From assembly GCF_014204525.1 (NCBI RefSeq), contig NZ_JACHLP010000004.1, positions 1-64,000 on the forward strand: a stretch of DNA of 64,000 nt, given 5' to 3'. How positions within the stretch are numbered: the first letter of the stretch is position 1; the number at the start of each line of letters is the position of its first letter. Shown here in pieces: positions 10,122 to 20,771 of this stretch. This stretch comes from Roseateles oligotrophus. Its GTDB lineage: Bacteria; Pseudomonadota; Gammaproteobacteria; Burkholderiales; Burkholderiaceae_C. The notes below the pieces were generated by a model that saw only the letters and a program-made list of their open reading frames with translations, was not told the origin of the DNA and ran no database searches. The position numbers and the translations under genes are program-made.

Positions 10122-11306
10122 TCAGCCCGGGGCCTTGAAGGGCTGGTGAGACTCCAGCTCATCGACGTAGCCGCGCATGGCCTGGCCCTCCTGGGCCAGA
10201 AAATCGGCCACCGCTTCTTTGAAGCCCGGGTGGGCCAGCCAGTGGCTGGACCGGGTGGGCACGGGCAGCAGGCCGCGCGCCATTTTGTGCTCGCCCTGGG
10301 CCCCGCCTTCAAAGCGCCGATAGCCCTGTTCGATACACCATTGCAGGGGCTGGTAGTAGCAGGCTTCGAAGTGCAGGCAGGAAATAGGCTCTACCGCGCC
10401 CCAGTAGCGGCCGTAAGCCGCGCCCTGTGCCGGGTCCAGCGCAATCAAGGAGGCCGCGACGCGGCTGCCGTCGGCCCGGCAGGCGATGAAGAGCAGCCAA
10501 TGTTCCGCCATGGTGTCGGCCACGCGGGCAAAGAAGTCCCGGCTCAGATAGGGCGTGCTGTGGTGGGCGCGGTAGGTGAGCTGGTAGCAGCGGTAGAAGA
10601 AATCCCAGTCCTGTTCGACGATTTGTGCGCCTTGCCGCGCCTCAAACCAAATGCCGGCCTCGCGCACGCGGCGCCGCTCCTGCTGGATTTTTTTGCGCTT
10701 CTCACGCTGCAGCGAGGCCAGAAAGTCCTCGAAGCCGGCATAGGGCTCTGGGCACCGGTTCTGCCAATGGAACTGCACACCCTGGCGTTCCATCCAGCCC
10801 TGGGCTTGGGCCGCCTGATGGTCGGCCGCCGTGCCGAAGAGCAGGTGGGCGGAGGACAGCGTTTGTTGGCGAGCCAGCGCCTCCAGGCCTTGCATCAAGA
10901 CCTGACGCGCAGCCTCATCGGTAGCCAGCAGGCGGCTGCCCGGCACCGGCGTGAAGGGCACGGCCACCAGCAGCTTGGGGTAGTAGGCCAGGCCGTGGCG
11001 TTGATAGGCATCGGCCCAGGCCCAGTCAAACACATACTCGCCATAGGAATGACTCTTCAGATAGGCCGGGCAGGCGGCCACCATCTCGTCGCCATGCCAG
11101 ACGCTGAGGAACTGTGGCCGCCAGCCGCTGCGGGCCGCGGCGCTGCCCGATTCATGCAGGGCACGAAAGTACTCCAGGCGCATAAAGGGCGTGGGCTGGC
11201 TTTGCTGTGCCAGCAACCGATTCCACGGGGCCAAGGCCGGATCGGCAGGGTTCTCGTGGACCCGAATGACATAATCGAGCTGAGCTGTTTTCAATCCAAT
11301 CCTCAT
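10122..11306 (-). CDS. FemAB-like / GNAT acyltransferase family protein
   Basis: This protein of about 394 residues matches the proteobacterial FemAB-like family (peptidoglycan-biosynthesis-type, GNAT fold). Visible features are the basic EKRKKIQQERR stretch after the first domain, the LTYRAHHSTPYLS segment, and the C-terminal FEGGAQGEHKMARG motif followed by a conserved HP. The biological substrate of the family is not established. The chosen ATG overlaps the ATG of nadE on the other strand within one CATG, so the two genes diverge with no space between. A slightly shorter start using a TTG cannot be excluded. Confidence 0.75.
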   Translation of the reverse strand: MRIGLKTAQLDYVIRVHENPADPALAPWNRLLAQQSQPTPFMRLEYFRALHESGSAAARSGWRPQFLSVWHGDEMVAACPAYLKSHSYGEYVFDWAWADAYQRHGLAYYPKLLVAVPFTPVPGSRLLATDEAARQVLMQGLEALARQQTLSSAHLLFGTAADHQAAQAQGWMERQGVQFHWQNRCPEPYAGFEDFLASLQREKRKKIQQERRRVREAGIWFEARQGAQIVEQDWDFFYRCYQLTYRAHHSTPYLSRDFFARVADTMAEHWLLFIACRADGSRVAASLIALDPAQGAAYGRYWGAVEPISCLHFEACYYQPLQWCIEQGYRRFEGGAQGEHKMARGLLPVPTRSSHWLAHPGFKEAVADFLAQEGQAMRGYVDELESHQPFKAPG

Positions 11307-13017
11307 GTCCGTCAAAGTCGCGCTGGCGCAAATCAATGTCACCGTGGGTGACATCCAGGGCAATGCCCAAAAAGTCGTGGACTGGGGCCGTCGTGCCCAT
11401 GCCGCCGGCGCCCGATTGTTGCTGACACCCGAGTTGAGCCTCTGTGGCTACCCCCCGGAAGACCTTTTGCTGCGCCCGGCTTTCATCCAGGCCTGCGACG
11501 AGGCCGTCGCCTGGATCGCTGCGGAGCTGCGCGATTGTGCGGGCTTGCATGTGGTGCTGGGCCACCCCTATCAAAAGCCCGAGCAGAAAGCGGCCGAAGC
11601 CGCCGAGTCGGAGCAGGCTCGCAGCAAGAGCTGGGCCGTGCCGGACCGTTTCAACGCCGCCTCGGTGCTGGCCGGGGGTCAGGTCTTGCAGACCTACTGC
11701 AAGCGCGAGCTGCCCAATTACCAGGTCTTCGACGAGCGCCGCTATTTCGTCTCGGGCCGCGACGCCGGCGAGGCGCCGGTGGTGTTCGAGGTCGATGGCC
11801 TGCGCTTTGGCCTGAATATCTGCGAGGACGCCTGGTTCGAGGAGCCGGCCCAGGCCGCCAAGGCGGCCGGCGCGCAAGTCCTGTGCGTGCTGAATGCCTC
11901 GCCCTTCCATCTGGGCAAGGTGGAGGAGCGCGAGCAGCGCATGGCCCAGCGGGTGGCCGAGCTCGGCCTGCCCCTGCTGTACTCCCATCTGGTGGGCGGG
12001 CAGGACGAGGTGGTGTTTGACGGCGCTTCCTTTGCGCTGGATGCGCAGGGCCGGGTGGCCGCGCGTGCGCCCATGTTTGAAGAAGATTTGACCCTGATCG
12101 AGATCGACGCGGACGGTTCTGTACAGGGTCAGGTCTTGCCCCTGCCCGAGCTGGAGGCACAGGCCTGGGCCGCCCTGGTCACCGGCGTGCGCGACTACGT
12201 GGGCAAGAACGGCTTTCCCGGTGCCCTGATCGGCCTGTCGGGCGGCATCGATTCGGCCTTGGTGCTGGCGGTGGCGGTGGATGCGCTGGGCGCCGACAAG
12301 GTGCGCACGGTGATGATGCCCTCGCCCTACACGGCCGATATCTCCTGGATCGATGCCCGTGACATGGCCGAGCGTCTGGGCGTGCGCTATGACGAAAAAT
12401 CCATCGTCCCCATGTTCGAGGCCTTCAACACCAGTCTGGCGGACGAATTCAAGGGCCTGCCGCTCGATGCTACCGAAGAGAATATCCAGGCCCGCATCCG
12501 TGGCACGCTCTTGATGGCCTTGTCCAATAAGTTCGGCGCCATCGTGCTGACCACCGGCAATAAGAGCGAGATGGCGACCGGCTATTGCACGCTGTATGGC
12601 GATATGGCGGGTGGTTTTGCCGTCATCAAGGACGTGGCCAAGACCCTGGTGTTCCGCCTGGCACGCTGGAAAAATCAGCAGCCCAGCTTGCGTGCAGATG
12701 GCACGCTAGGCCCGGTGATCCCCGAGCGCATCATCACCCGCCCGCCCTCGGCCGAGCTGCGGCCCGACCAGAAGGACCAGGACAGCCTGCCACCCTACGA
12801 GGTGCTGGACGCCATCTTGGCCTGCTATATGGAAGAGGACCAATCCATCGCCGAGATCATCGCGGCCGGTTTCGCGTCGGCCGATGTGGAGCGGGTCACC
12901 CGCCTGATCAAGATCAACGAGTACAAGCGCCGCCAGGCGCCGGTCGGCATACGCATCACCCACCGGGCCTTTGGCCGGGATTGGCGCTATCCGATCACCT
13001 CAAAGTTCCGTGCTTAA
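11305..13017 (+). CDS. nadE: Glutamine-dependent NAD+ synthetase
   Basis: The 570-residue enzyme catalyses the last step of NAD synthesis, amidation of deamido-NAD. The N-terminal nitrilase-type glutaminase domain (1 to about 265) shows the Glu-Lys-Cys triad in LTPELSLCGYPP, CKRELPNY and NICEDAW. The C-terminal synthetase domain has the ATP pyrophosphatase loop LSGGIDSA near 310 and the TGNKSE motif. The ammonia released from glutamine channels between domains. It is followed 39 bases later by glnB, and both genes concern glutamine nitrogen, so cotranscription is likely. Confidence 0.96.
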   Translation: MSVKVALAQINVTVGDIQGNAQKVVDWGRRAHAAGARLLLTPELSLCGYPPEDLLLRPAFIQACDEAVAWIAAELRDCAGLHVVLGHPYQKPEQKAAEAAESEQARSKSWAVPDRFNAASVLAGGQVLQTYCKRELPNYQVFDERRYFVSGRDAGEAPVVFEVDGLRFGLNICEDAWFEEPAQAAKAAGAQVLCVLNASPFHLGKVEEREQRMAQRVAELGLPLLYSHLVGGQDEVVFDGASFALDAQGRVAARAPMFEEDLTLIEIDADGSVQGQVLPLPELEAQAWAALVTGVRDYVGKNGFPGALIGLSGGIDSALVLAVAVDALGADKVRTVMMPSPYTADISWIDARDMAERLGVRYDEKSIVPMFEAFNTSLADEFKGLPLDATEENIQARIRGTLLMALSNKFGAIVLTTGNKSEMATGYCTLYGDMAGGFAVIKDVAKTLVFRLARWKNQQPSLRADGTLGPVIPERIITRPPSAELRPDQKDQDSLPPYEVLDAILACYMEEDQSIAEIIAAGFASADVERVTRLIKINEYKRRQAPVGIRITHRAFGRDWRYPITSKFRA

Positions 13018-13395
<378 letters not shown>

Positions 13396-13421
13396 GCCGC
13401 CGGCTTGCTCGGCTCAGTAAA

Positions 13422-13451
13422 AAAGCCCGCGACGGCAACGGCGCGGGCTTT
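13422..13451 (+). terminator. Intrinsic terminator after glnB
   Basis: A perfect 10-bp stem (AAAGCCCGCG / CGCGGGCTTT) with a 10-base loop, followed by a short T-rich stretch, lies 26 bases past glnB. Its symmetry means it could also serve the convergent RDD gene. Confidence 0.75.
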
Positions 13452-13473
13452 GTTCATTCGGGCGAACAGGGAG

Positions 13474-13995
13474 TTATTTCTTCGTCGGCAATTGGGTCAC
13501 CAACTGAGTGCCGCAGATCACATCGTGCAGGAATTGTTTCTGCGGCTGGATCAGGGTCAGCAAGACGTAGGCAAGCACGCCCACGGTGAGGCAGCCAAAG
13601 ATGGCGGCGGGGCTGTGCAGGTCCAGCAGCCAGGCACTCAGCAGGGCGGGCATGAACCACAGCCAGCTGAGGGCATAACGGGCCAGCGCGCGGGCTTGCG
13701 TCAGCGGCCGCCCCTGGCGGTCCAGCACCCGGATATGCCAGGCCTTCATCGCCACCGTTTGGCCGCTACGCGACCAGAACCAGGCGAAGTAAATGCCCAG
13801 CACGGCGAATAAAAAGGCCTGCAAGGCATGCTGCCCTTGCAGGGCATGGCGCTGCTGGGTCAGGGCCGAGAAGAAGTAGCCAGCCACAAACACCACACCG
13901 AACAAGACCACCCCCTCATACACAAAGGCGGCCATGCGGCGCGACAGCCCTGGCCGCTCAAAGCTTGCGGCCACCTGGTTCTCGCTTGCACTCAT
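13474..13995 (-). CDS. RDD family membrane protein
   Basis: This 173-residue protein has three to four membrane segments (near 24-44, 57-74, 104-124 and 130-148) and the RDD pattern, with Arg in RPGLSRRMAAFVYE near the first helix and a KAWHIRVLDRQG stretch before the third. RDD proteins are of uncertain function; some are linked to sodium/proton transport. Its ATG overlaps the stop of the DUF3106 gene as ATGA, so it is the last gene of the coupled sigma-factor operon. The longer open frame upstream is a shadow of the DUF3106 gene. Confidence 0.8.
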   Translation of the reverse strand: MSASENQVAASFERPGLSRRMAAFVYEGVVLFGVVFVAGYFFSALTQQRHALQGQHALQAFLFAVLGIYFAWFWSRSGQTVAMKAWHIRVLDRQGRPLTQARALARYALSWLWFMPALLSAWLLDLHSPAAIFGCLTVGVLAYVLLTLIQPQKQFLHDVICGTQLVTQLPTKK

Positions 13996-14897
13996 GGCTG
14001 TGGCTTGGGGGGCGTCTGCGGCTTCTTGGGCAGCAAGGTCTTGCTGTCCACCAGGCTGGGGTCGGCAAAGACCTTGGTCTGACCGGCTTGCTGGTGGGCG
14101 GGGGGCAGATTGCGCGTCTGATTGATCAGCACGGTGCTGGCGCCGGATTTGGCCTGCACCACCGAGGGCGCAACCGATTTGCCCAGGGCCGCCTTGGGCG
14201 CGGTCGGCACACGGTTGGACTTGGCTTGCACGCCGTTGACATCCAAGCCCGGTGCAGGCAACTCGACGGCCTTGCGGGCTTGTTTTTTCTGGGCCTTCTC
14301 GGCCAGGGCCTGGCGTTCTTCCGGGCTGAGGGCCTGGTAGGCCTCCCACTTGGCCTGACGCTCGTCCGGCTTGACCTGCTGGGCCACCTGAAAGCCCACG
14401 CGGGCACGCTGCCGTTCCGCCGGGCTCAGGTTGGCCCATTCCCGCATGCGTTCTTGCAGGCGGGCCTGCTCCGCCGCGGGCAGGCTGGCGTAGCGAGCCG
14501 CCACTTCCAGCCATTTGCCCTTGCGGAACTCGTCCAGCTTGTCCCAGTCTTTTTCAAGCGGGGCCAGGGCGGTTTTCTGCGCGGCGTTCAGCCCCTGCCA
14601 ATTGGGTGGCGGCAGCAGCGGGGTAGCCGCATGCGGCAGGCCTGCCGTGGGCGCCAGGGGTTTAACGGCGGCTGGGGCAGGGCGAGGCAAGGGGCTGCTG
14701 GCTGGCGCTTCGAGGGCCAGGGGCTGGGCCGTGGCGGAAGCCGCGACCGAGGCAGGCTCCTGTGCGGCTTGGGCCAGAACCAGGCCGTGGCAAAGCAAAC
14801 AGCTCAGCGCCAGGGCGCCGAGCTGCAAGCTTGTTTTCTTGGAGTATGGGCTCGGAACAAGAGCTGCCGAGTCAGGAGCCGGGAAACGTTCGCGCAT
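13992..14897 (-). CDS. DUF3106 periplasmic protein
   Basis: This 301-residue protein has a long N-terminal tail, a hydrophobic signal segment near residues 23-43, an Ala/Pro-rich linker, and a helical DUF3106 core (about 97-210). The core has repeated W-x-x-L, L-P-A/S-x-E-Q-x-R and LSPEERQ turns, resembling the LTxxQ-type helical envelope stress proteins in style only. The C-terminal third is low complexity, rich in Lys, Pro and Gln. It abuts the DUF3619 gene with no spacer and overlaps the RDD gene. A sensor or buffer role in the periplasm for the sigma factor encoded upstream is my inference; the family has no known function. Confidence 0.75.
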   Translation of the reverse strand: MRERFPAPDSAALVPSPYSKKTSLQLGALALSCLLCHGLVLAQAAQEPASVAASATAQPLALEAPASSPLPRPAPAAVKPLAPTAGLPHAATPLLPPPNWQGLNAAQKTALAPLEKDWDKLDEFRKGKWLEVAARYASLPAAEQARLQERMREWANLSPAERQRARVGFQVAQQVKPDERQAKWEAYQALSPEERQALAEKAQKKQARKAVELPAPGLDVNGVQAKSNRVPTAPKAALGKSVAPSVVQAKSGASTVLINQTRNLPPAHQQAGQTKVFADPSLVDSKTLLPKKPQTPPKPQP

Positions 14898-15377
14898 TCA
14901 AGACCCGTCGCTGTGTTGCTCTTCGCTGAGGAATTCCGAGAAGCCGGGGTCGCTGTAGGCGGACGGCGGCAGATGGTCGGACAGCAGGGCGGTGTCGATC
15001 TCGGCGGAGGCATTGATCTGCTGGTACCACTGGGTGTGCTGAATCAGGAACAGGCCCAGCACCAGCATCAGCAAGGGCAGCAGGGAGGCGAATTTGAGCC
15101 AGCGCGGCGAGCCCTCGCTACCGCCCTGGCCTCCGCCCAGCGCCAAGGTGGCGCCCGTCTGCAGCACCGGGGTGCTGGGGGCCAACTGAACTTGGGCGGC
15201 GCGCGCCGTCTTGGCCCTCAGCAGGGCTTGTTCGCGGGCGAAGCGCAGGCGCTCCGAGATGTCGTGCGGCAGGGTTTCATTGCGCTCGCTTAAGTCCGCC
15301 GCCACGCGCAGGCCAAAGCGCGTCATGCGGGTTTCGAGTTCCTGCGAAAAATGAGAAGAGTGGCTTGTTGTGCTCAT
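14898..15377 (-). CDS. DUF3619 single-pass membrane protein, candidate anti-sigma factor
   Basis: This 159-residue protein has a helical cytoplasmic N-terminus (1 to about 90), one membrane helix (about 93-113, WLKFASLLPLLMLVLGLFL) and a short outer tail with the conserved-looking LLSDHLPPSAYSDPGF.EFL. That topology matches membrane anti-sigma factors, although there is no zinc HxxxCxxC motif. Its ATG overlaps the sigma-factor stop as ATGA, which gives tight stoichiometric coupling. Function of DUF3619 is not established; the anti-sigma reading is inference from topology and position. Confidence 0.75.
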   Translation of the reverse strand: MSTTSHSSHFSQELETRMTRFGLRVAADLSERNETLPHDISERLRFAREQALLRAKTARAAQVQLAPSTPVLQTGATLALGGGQGGSEGSPRWLKFASLLPLLMLVLGLFLIQHTQWYQQINASAEIDTALLSDHLPPSAYSDPGFSEFLSEEQHSDGS

Positions 15378-15991
15378 AGTGTGATCCCCTTGGCCTTCAG
15401 CGATTTTGCCAATGAATGGGTGGCACGGGAGCAATGCGTTTTGACGCTGCCTTCCGAACATCCCATGACGGTGGCTGTCTCCGCGACATCCAGCTCCTCC
15501 CAGTAACGCAGCAGAAAGGCTTCGCGTTGACGCTCCGGCAATTCGGCCACTTCCGCCTCGATGGCTTGCAAGATCTGCACCCGCGAAACCTCGTCGGCGG
15601 CGCTGAGGGCGCCGAGCGCGCCTTCCTGGCCTTCCAGCATTTGCAGCAGGTCGAAATCGCTGTCGGGGTCGTTGGACTCGAAGTCCGACATGTTCTGCAT
15701 CACCGCCGTTCTGACCTTTTTGCGGCGGAACCAGTCCATGGTTGCGTTGGACAAGATGCGTTGAAACAACAGCGGCAACTCGGCCGCCGGGCGGTCGAAA
15801 TATTTTTCGGCCAGCTTGATCATGGCGTCCTGGACGATGTCCAGCGCACCGTCGTCATCGCGCACGAGATAGGCGGTGCGCTTGAATGCACGCCGGTCGA
15901 CGCTCTTCAGAAAGTCGTTGAGTTCTTTGTCGGTGGCCAAGGATGAAGCGGGGGAGCCCGGGGCTGGAAATTGGTGCGCGGAGTATCGCAT
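15374..15991 (-). CDS. Sigma-70 family (ECF-like) RNA polymerase sigma factor
   Basis: The protein has about 205 residues. Region 2 runs from about 25 to 90 (RTAYLVRDDDGALDIVQDAM, then the core-binding and -10 helix ending TMDWFRRKKV). Region 4 runs from about 140 to 200 (LPERQREAFLLRYWEELDVAETATVMGCSEGSVKTHCSRA). No region 1 or 3 is present, so it is ECF-like. The start is uncertain: I give the ATG, but a TTG ending at 15940 would begin LATDKEL, which looks like the usual family start. It heads a four-gene coupled operon and diverges from ilvB. Confidence 0.85.
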   Translation of the reverse strand: MRYSAHQFPAPGSPASSLATDKELNDFLKSVDRRAFKRTAYLVRDDDGALDIVQDAMIKLAEKYFDRPAAELPLLFQRILSNATMDWFRRKKVRTAVMQNMSDFESNDPDSDFDLLQMLEGQEGALGALSAADEVSRVQILQAIEAEVAELPERQREAFLLRYWEELDVAETATVMGCSEGSVKTHCSRATHSLAKSLKAKGITL

Positions 15992-16207
15992 TGCGTGGCC
16001 TGTGCGCTGCACGACCCATGCTCGCGGGGGCTGGCTTGTGCAAACTCCGTGCATAATGTTGCTTCGCACAATGAAGTTACTGGTCTCAAGCTGGCTGCCC
16101 GACCCGGGTGCCATGTTTTTTGATTGCGCAGGTTCCGAGTCCACCTCACAAGGGTGCGAGAAGGGACACCGATGGTTTTTCGTTAGAGAAATTCACAAAG
16201 GTTTTAT

Positions 16208-17998
16208 ATGGATTTGCATAGCGCGGAAGTCAAGCGTGCCCCTGCGGCACATTCGCATTCCTCCCAATCTACGTCAACGTCTTCCGAGCTGAACGGCTCC
16301 GAGGCGCTGGTTCGCTGCCTGCAAGCCGAGGGTGTCAAATACCTCTGGGGCTATCCAGGCGGCGCAGTGCTCTACATCTATGACGCACTGTTTAAACAAG
16401 AAACCATCCAGCACGTGCTCGTGCGCCATGAGCAGGCCGCTGTTCATGCGGCCGATGGCTATGCCCGCGCCACCGGCGATGTGGGCGTGGCCCTTGTGAC
16501 CTCGGGCCCTGGGGTGACCAATGCCATCACCGGCATCGCCACCGCCTATATGGATTCCATCCCCATGGTGATCGTGACCGGCCAAGTGCCCACGCCCGCC
16601 ATCGGCCTGGATGCTTTCCAGGAGTGCGACACCGTCGGCATCACCCGTCCCATCGTCAAGCACAACTTCCTGGTCAAGGACGTGCGCGATCTGGCCATGA
16701 CGATGAAGAAGGCCTTTCACATCGCTCGTACCGGCCGCCCCGGCCCGGTGGTGGTGGACATCCCCAAGGATGTCTCCATGGCCAAGCTGCCCGGTTTCAG
16801 CTATCCGCAGCATGTGGAGATGCGCAGTTACAACCCGGTGCGCAAAGGCCATTCGGGCCAGATCCGCAAGGCCGTGCAACTGCTGTTGCAGGCCAAACGC
16901 CCGTACATCTATTCGGGTGGCGGCGTCATCCTGGGCGAGGCCTGTGCCGAACTGCGCGAGCTGAGCGCATTGCTGGGCTATCCCATCACCAACACCTTGA
17001 TGGGCCTGGGCGCTACGCCCGCCAGCGATCCAAAGTTCCTGGGCATGCTGGGCATGCACGGCACTTTTGAAGCCAATATGACCATGCAGAACTGCGATGT
17101 TCTGCTGGCCGTGGGTGCGCGCTTCGATGACCGGGTGATAGGCAACCCGGCGCACTTCGCCTCGGTGGATCGCAAGATCATCCATGTGGACATCGACCCT
17201 TCGTCGATCTCCAAGCGGGTGCGGGTGGACATCCCCATCGTCGGTGACGTCAAGGACGTGCTGCAGGAATTGATCTTCCAGGTCAAGGAAGCGCAGGCCA
17301 AGCCCGATGCTCAGGCCATCAACACCTGGTGGAGTCAGATCAATGAATGGCGCCGCAAGGACTGCCTGGTCTACAAGCCCTCCACCGACGTCATCAAGCC
17401 GCAGATGGTGGTCGAGACCCTGTGCCGCCTGACCCAGGATCGCGACACCTATATCACCTCCGATGTGGGTCAACACCAGATGTGGGCGGCGCAGTACTAC
17501 CGCTTCGAGCAGCCGCGCCGCTGGATCAACTCCGGCGGCCTGGGCACCATGGGTGTGGGCCTGCCCTATGCCATGGGCATCAAGCTGGCCAAGCCGCAGT
17601 CCGATGTGTTCTGCGTGACGGGCGAAGGCTCCATCCAGATGTGTATCCAGGAGCTGTCCACCTGCCAGCAGTACAAGACGCCGGTCAAGATCGTCGCCTT
17701 GAACAACCGCTATCTGGGCATGGTGCGGCAGTGGCAGGAGCTGGACTACGGCGGCCGCTATTCCCATAGCTATATGGAAGCGCTGCCCGACTTCGTCAAG
17801 CTGGCCGAGGCCTACGGCCATGTGGGCCTGCTGGTGACGCGGCCCGAGGATGTGGAGGGCGCTTTGAAAGAGGCCATCCGCCTGAAGGACCGCACGGTCT
17901 TTCTGGACATCCGCACCGATCCGACCGAGAACGTCTGGCCCATGGTCCAGGCGGGCAAGGGCATTTCGGAAATGCGATTGGGGTCCGAAGACCTCTGA
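16208..17998 (+). CDS. ilvB: Acetolactate synthase, large catalytic subunit
   Basis: This 596-residue ThDP enzyme makes 2-acetolactate from two pyruvates, or 2-aceto-2-hydroxybutyrate, the first common step of valine, leucine and isoleucine synthesis. The catalytic Glu lies in RHEQAAVHAADGYARATG and the ThDP motif is GEGSIQMCIQELSTCQQ...NN. A Ser/Thr-rich N-terminal tail of about 30 residues precedes the enzyme core. A weak AAAGG site lies 7 bases before the ATG. ilvH follows after 166 bases and ilvC after that, forming the ilvBHC block. The symbol could equally be ilvI. Confidence 0.95.
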   Translation: MDLHSAEVKRAPAAHSHSSQSTSTSSELNGSEALVRCLQAEGVKYLWGYPGGAVLYIYDALFKQETIQHVLVRHEQAAVHAADGYARATGDVGVALVTSGPGVTNAITGIATAYMDSIPMVIVTGQVPTPAIGLDAFQECDTVGITRPIVKHNFLVKDVRDLAMTMKKAFHIARTGRPGPVVVDIPKDVSMAKLPGFSYPQHVEMRSYNPVRKGHSGQIRKAVQLLLQAKRPYIYSGGGVILGEACAELRELSALLGYPITNTLMGLGATPASDPKFLGMLGMHGTFEANMTMQNCDVLLAVGARFDDRVIGNPAHFASVDRKIIHVDIDPSSISKRVRVDIPIVGDVKDVLQELIFQVKEAQAKPDAQAINTWWSQINEWRRKDCLVYKPSTDVIKPQMVVETLCRLTQDRDTYITSDVGQHQMWAAQYYRFEQPRRWINSGGLGTMGVGLPYAMGIKLAKPQSDVFCVTGEGSIQMCIQELSTCQQYKTPVKIVALNNRYLGMVRQWQELDYGGRYSHSYMEALPDFVKLAEAYGHVGLLVTRPEDVEGALKEAIRLKDRTVFLDIRTDPTENVWPMVQAGKGISEMRLGSEDL

Positions 17999-18164
17999 GT
18001 CTGGGTCAGTGGGGCCGGGGCGTTCGCGTTACCGCGCGGCGTCGGTGGCTCCACCAGCCAGGTGACGAGTTCGGACAAGCCCTGTCATTCATCCATCGAA
18101 GAGCGTGGCCAAGAGCCGGTGGTTACCGCTGCCGGCTTGAAGAGCGCGAAGGACGACACCCCTC

Positions 18165-19719
<1,555 letters not shown>

Positions 19720-19737
19720 TTACCGAGCAAAGCCTCT

Positions 19738-19774
19738 AAAGCCGCGTGCGCTCACGAGCCCACGCGGCTTTTTT
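19738..19774 (+). terminator. Intrinsic terminator after ilvC
   Basis: An 11-bp perfect stem (AAAGCCGCGTG / CACGCGGCTTT) is followed by T6. It lies 19 bases past ilvC and closes the ilvBHC transcript before pssA. Confidence 0.88.
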
Positions 19775-19804
19775 GTGCCTGCCCCTGTTGTATCCTTGCG
19801 CCCC

Positions 19805-20653
19805 ATGATTGATCCCAAAAACAAGCTCCGGGCCGACGGGCCGGAAGAAGATGATGAGGGCGTGCAGGGCCAGCCCCGTCCGCGCCGCAAAGGCATTTAT
19901 GTGCTGCCCAATGCCATCACGCTGGCGGCACTGTTCTCGGGCTTTTACGCCATCGTGATGGCCATGAATGGCCGTTTCGAGGTGGCTTGCATCGCCATCT
20001 TCTGCGCCGCCGTGCTGGACAGCCTGGATGGCCGCGTGGCCCGCATGACCAATGCGCAAAGCGCGTTTGGCGAGCAGATGGACAGCCTCTCCGATATGGT
20101 CAGCTTTGGTGCCGCGCCGGCCCTGATCGTCTATATCTGGGCCTTCAAGGACATGGGCAAGCTGGGCTGGATCCCGTCCTTCGTCTATATCGCGGGCGCG
20201 GCGCTGCGCCTGGCCCGCTTCAACGTCAATATCGGCGTGGTCGACAAGCGCTTCTTCCAGGGCCTGCCCAGCCCGGCGGCGGCGGCCGTGGTCATCGGCA
20301 TGATCTGGGCTTTTGATGATGCCGGCTTCAAGCAGGTGACCCAGCTGCCCTGGGTGGTGTGGACGGCCTTCGGCCTGACCCTGTTCGCCGGCCTGTCCAT
20401 GGTGACCAATGCTCCGTTCTACAGCTTCAAGGTCGTGGGTGCGCGCCGCACCGTGCCCTTTGTCGTGCTGGTCGCGATTGCTCTGGCCATTGTGCTGATC
20501 AGCCAGAACCCGCCGCTGGGCCTGTTCGCCATCTTCTGTGCCTATGGGCTGTCGGGTTATGTCATCTATGCCTGGCGCAAGGCCAAGGGCCGGCCGGTCA
20601 GCATGATTGCCACTTCAACGGATGAGCCCGATGAAAAGGGTTTGCACCATTGA
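19805..20653 (+). CDS. pssA: CDP-diacylglycerol--serine O-phosphatidyltransferase
   Basis: This 282-residue integral membrane enzyme makes phosphatidylserine, the precursor of phosphatidylethanolamine. The CDP-alcohol phosphotransferase motif is complete (DSLDGRVAR, then G...MDSLSD near 82-105). Six to eight membrane segments follow a charged N-terminus. It is the eukaryotic/Bacillus-like type II PssA rather than the E. coli PLD-type. The ATG is 31 bases after the ilvC terminator. The promoter of the following leu leader overlaps its stop codon. Confidence 0.9.
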   Translation: MIDPKNKLRADGPEEDDEGVQGQPRPRRKGIYVLPNAITLAALFSGFYAIVMAMNGRFEVACIAIFCAAVLDSLDGRVARMTNAQSAFGEQMDSLSDMVSFGAAPALIVYIWAFKDMGKLGWIPSFVYIAGAALRLARFNVNIGVVDKRFFQGLPSPAAAAVVIGMIWAFDDAGFKQVTQLPWVVWTAFGLTLFAGLSMVTNAPFYSFKVVGARRTVPFVVLVAIALAIVLISQNPPLGLFAIFCAYGLSGYVIYAWRKAKGRPVSMIATSTDEPDEKGLHH

Positions 20654-20677
20654 GGCCTGGGCCTCACGTGCTATATT
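20650..20677 (+). promoter_or_regulatory. Promoter of the leuA leader
   Basis: A -35 box TTGAGG (20650-20655, overlapping the pssA stop) and a -10 box TATATT (20672-20677) are 16 bases apart. The predicted transcription start falls at about 20684-20685, on the first base of the leader-peptide ATG, so the leader would be leaderless. Confidence 0.65.
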
Positions 20678-20684
20678 GCGTGCC

Positions 20685-20738
20685 ATGAATTTCCTGCGCG
20701 TGCCCGCTCTACTACTAGGATCCCAACGGGTTCCTTGA
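20685..20738 (+). CDS. leuL: leuA leader peptide (attenuation)
   Basis: A 17-codon reading frame encodes MNFLRVPALLLGSQRVP. Codons 9-11 (20709-20717) are three successive CTA, a rare Leu codon in DNA this GC-rich. A small hairpin (GGATCCC / GGGTTCC, 20718-20734) overlaps the region just behind these codons, and an intrinsic terminator follows at 20772. This is the classic layout of leucine attenuation: slow decoding of CTA by scarce Leu-tRNA should alter folding and spare the terminator. The ATG lies 8 bases after a -10 box, with no ribosome site, so translation is probably leaderless. Confidence 0.75.
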   Translation: MNFLRVPALLLGSQRVP

Positions 20739-20771
20739 TCGCGCACGTCCATCCAAACGTTGAGATCTCGT

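Noticed and set aside
16054-16121. A possible ilv leader peptide (MLLRTMKLLVSSWL...) and a weak hairpin followed by T6 upstream of ilvB
   Set aside because: The frame has LL and LLV runs but no stop before the hairpin and continues into the gene region, the hairpin is bulged, and no rare-codon cluster is present. It does not meet the layout seen at leuA.
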